The notes under the pieces were generated by a model. The model was not told the origin of the DNA, did not search any database, and saw nothing but the letters and a program-made list of their open reading frames with translations. The position numbers and the translations under genes are program-made. DNA of 64,000 nt from an uncultured Senegalimassilia sp. Lineage in GTDB: Bacteria; Actinomycetota; Coriobacteriia; Coriobacteriales; Eggerthellaceae. Shown one piece after another: positions 63,672-64,000 of this stretch. Where the stretch lies: contig CAKTWI010000010.1 of assembly GCA_934630815.1 (NCBI GenBank), positions 13,444-77,443 on the forward strand, read 5' to 3'. Every line of letters begins with the position of its first letter. The first letter of the stretch is position 1.

Positions 63672-63993
63672 AGGGCGCCTCCTTCCGGATGTGCTGCGCG
63701 CGGCGCCTGCGGAAGGAGCGTCGCGCAAGGGGTAAGTGGTTAGCTTGCCTATTTTACCGCTCCCGAAGCCCCAGCGCAGCAGCCGTTTCCCAGTAAATCG
63801 CAATCGAACCAGTCGGAAAAAGATCAAGCTGGCGAAGAGAGGCGAAGGGGGACTCCCGAAAGGGGCCGGCTTGCCTGTTGACGTCCTTGCGCAACATGTC
63901 AACCGTTCTTAACATGCGCGCCCATCGGATTCCGCGCTTAGTTGGTGGAAAACGCTATGTTTACCTGCGACAATCCTAATCAGGAGGTGTCGC
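63672..63993. other. Intergenic region before a gene at the window edge
   Basis: No gene is seen. GTTGAC and GTCAAC (63876-63903 region) form a small dyad about 90 bases before the edge gene. Confidence 0.5.
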
Positions 63994-64000
63994 ATGATCG
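63994..64000 (+). CDS. Start of a gene cut by the window edge
   Basis: An ATG at 63994 is preceded seven bases earlier by AGGAGGTG, a near-ideal ribosome binding site. Only two codons are visible, so no function can be given. Confidence 0.55.

Noticed and set aside
1..64000. CRISPR array
   Set aside because: Repeats in the window are dispersed hairpins. No regularly spaced short direct repeats with unique spacers and no cas genes were found.

Overview
The window is high-GC bacterial DNA that fits an anaerobic gut actinobacterium of the Coriobacteriia, probably Eggerthellaceae. This placement is inferred from gene style: a Tat-exported FAD reductase beside a multihaem cytochrome c, large Ala-rich surface proteins with C-terminal anchors, a FeoA-FeoB fusion and strong AGGAGG ribosome binding sites. 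No rRNA or tRNA gene was seen.

Layout. 1-13.2 kb is accessory: two zinc-ribbon membrane proteins and a zinc-finger protein, a membrane-less FtsH-like AAA protease, two HipBA-type toxin-antitoxin pairs, and a decayed tandem duplication of small membrane-protein genes. 13.7-20.4 kb is AT-richer and holds a WYL regulator divergent from a 1720-residue SF1 helicase, with a structured leader between them. 20.6-24.8 kb holds an unknown gene and a secreted CAP-domain coiled-coil protein. 24.9-39.2 kb is the most interesting part. Two separate ClpP + VirD4/TraG-like ATPase gene pairs point toward each other. The left pair is followed by a helicase-nuclease fusion and a 722-residue unknown protein. The right pair is followed by an unknown protein and a DUF4365-like nuclease. 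An AbiE-like nucleotidyltransferase toxin-antitoxin pair lies between them.

39.2-64 kb looks more like core genome: a possible structured RNA, a MaoC-type hydratase, a nitroreductase-like protein, a 2216-residue leucine-rich-repeat surface protein, TrmO with a low-complexity insert, a TetR regulator with a flavoprotein and a cytochrome c gene broken by an amber codon, a FucO-like alcohol dehydrogenase, an SPFH protein, FeoAB, a DctA/GltP-type symporter and an RmlD-like reductase.

Several dispersed repeat families run through the gaps: a GGGGACGGAGG hairpin (about 13 sites), a 165-bp element (three full copies of identical length plus end fragments) and a hairpin built on GATTGCGAGTTTTCCGAA (two copies). 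Two gaps hold recognisable fragments of neighbouring genes, an FtsH-like 5' end and an alcohol dehydrogenase 3' end, which shows local duplication and decay.
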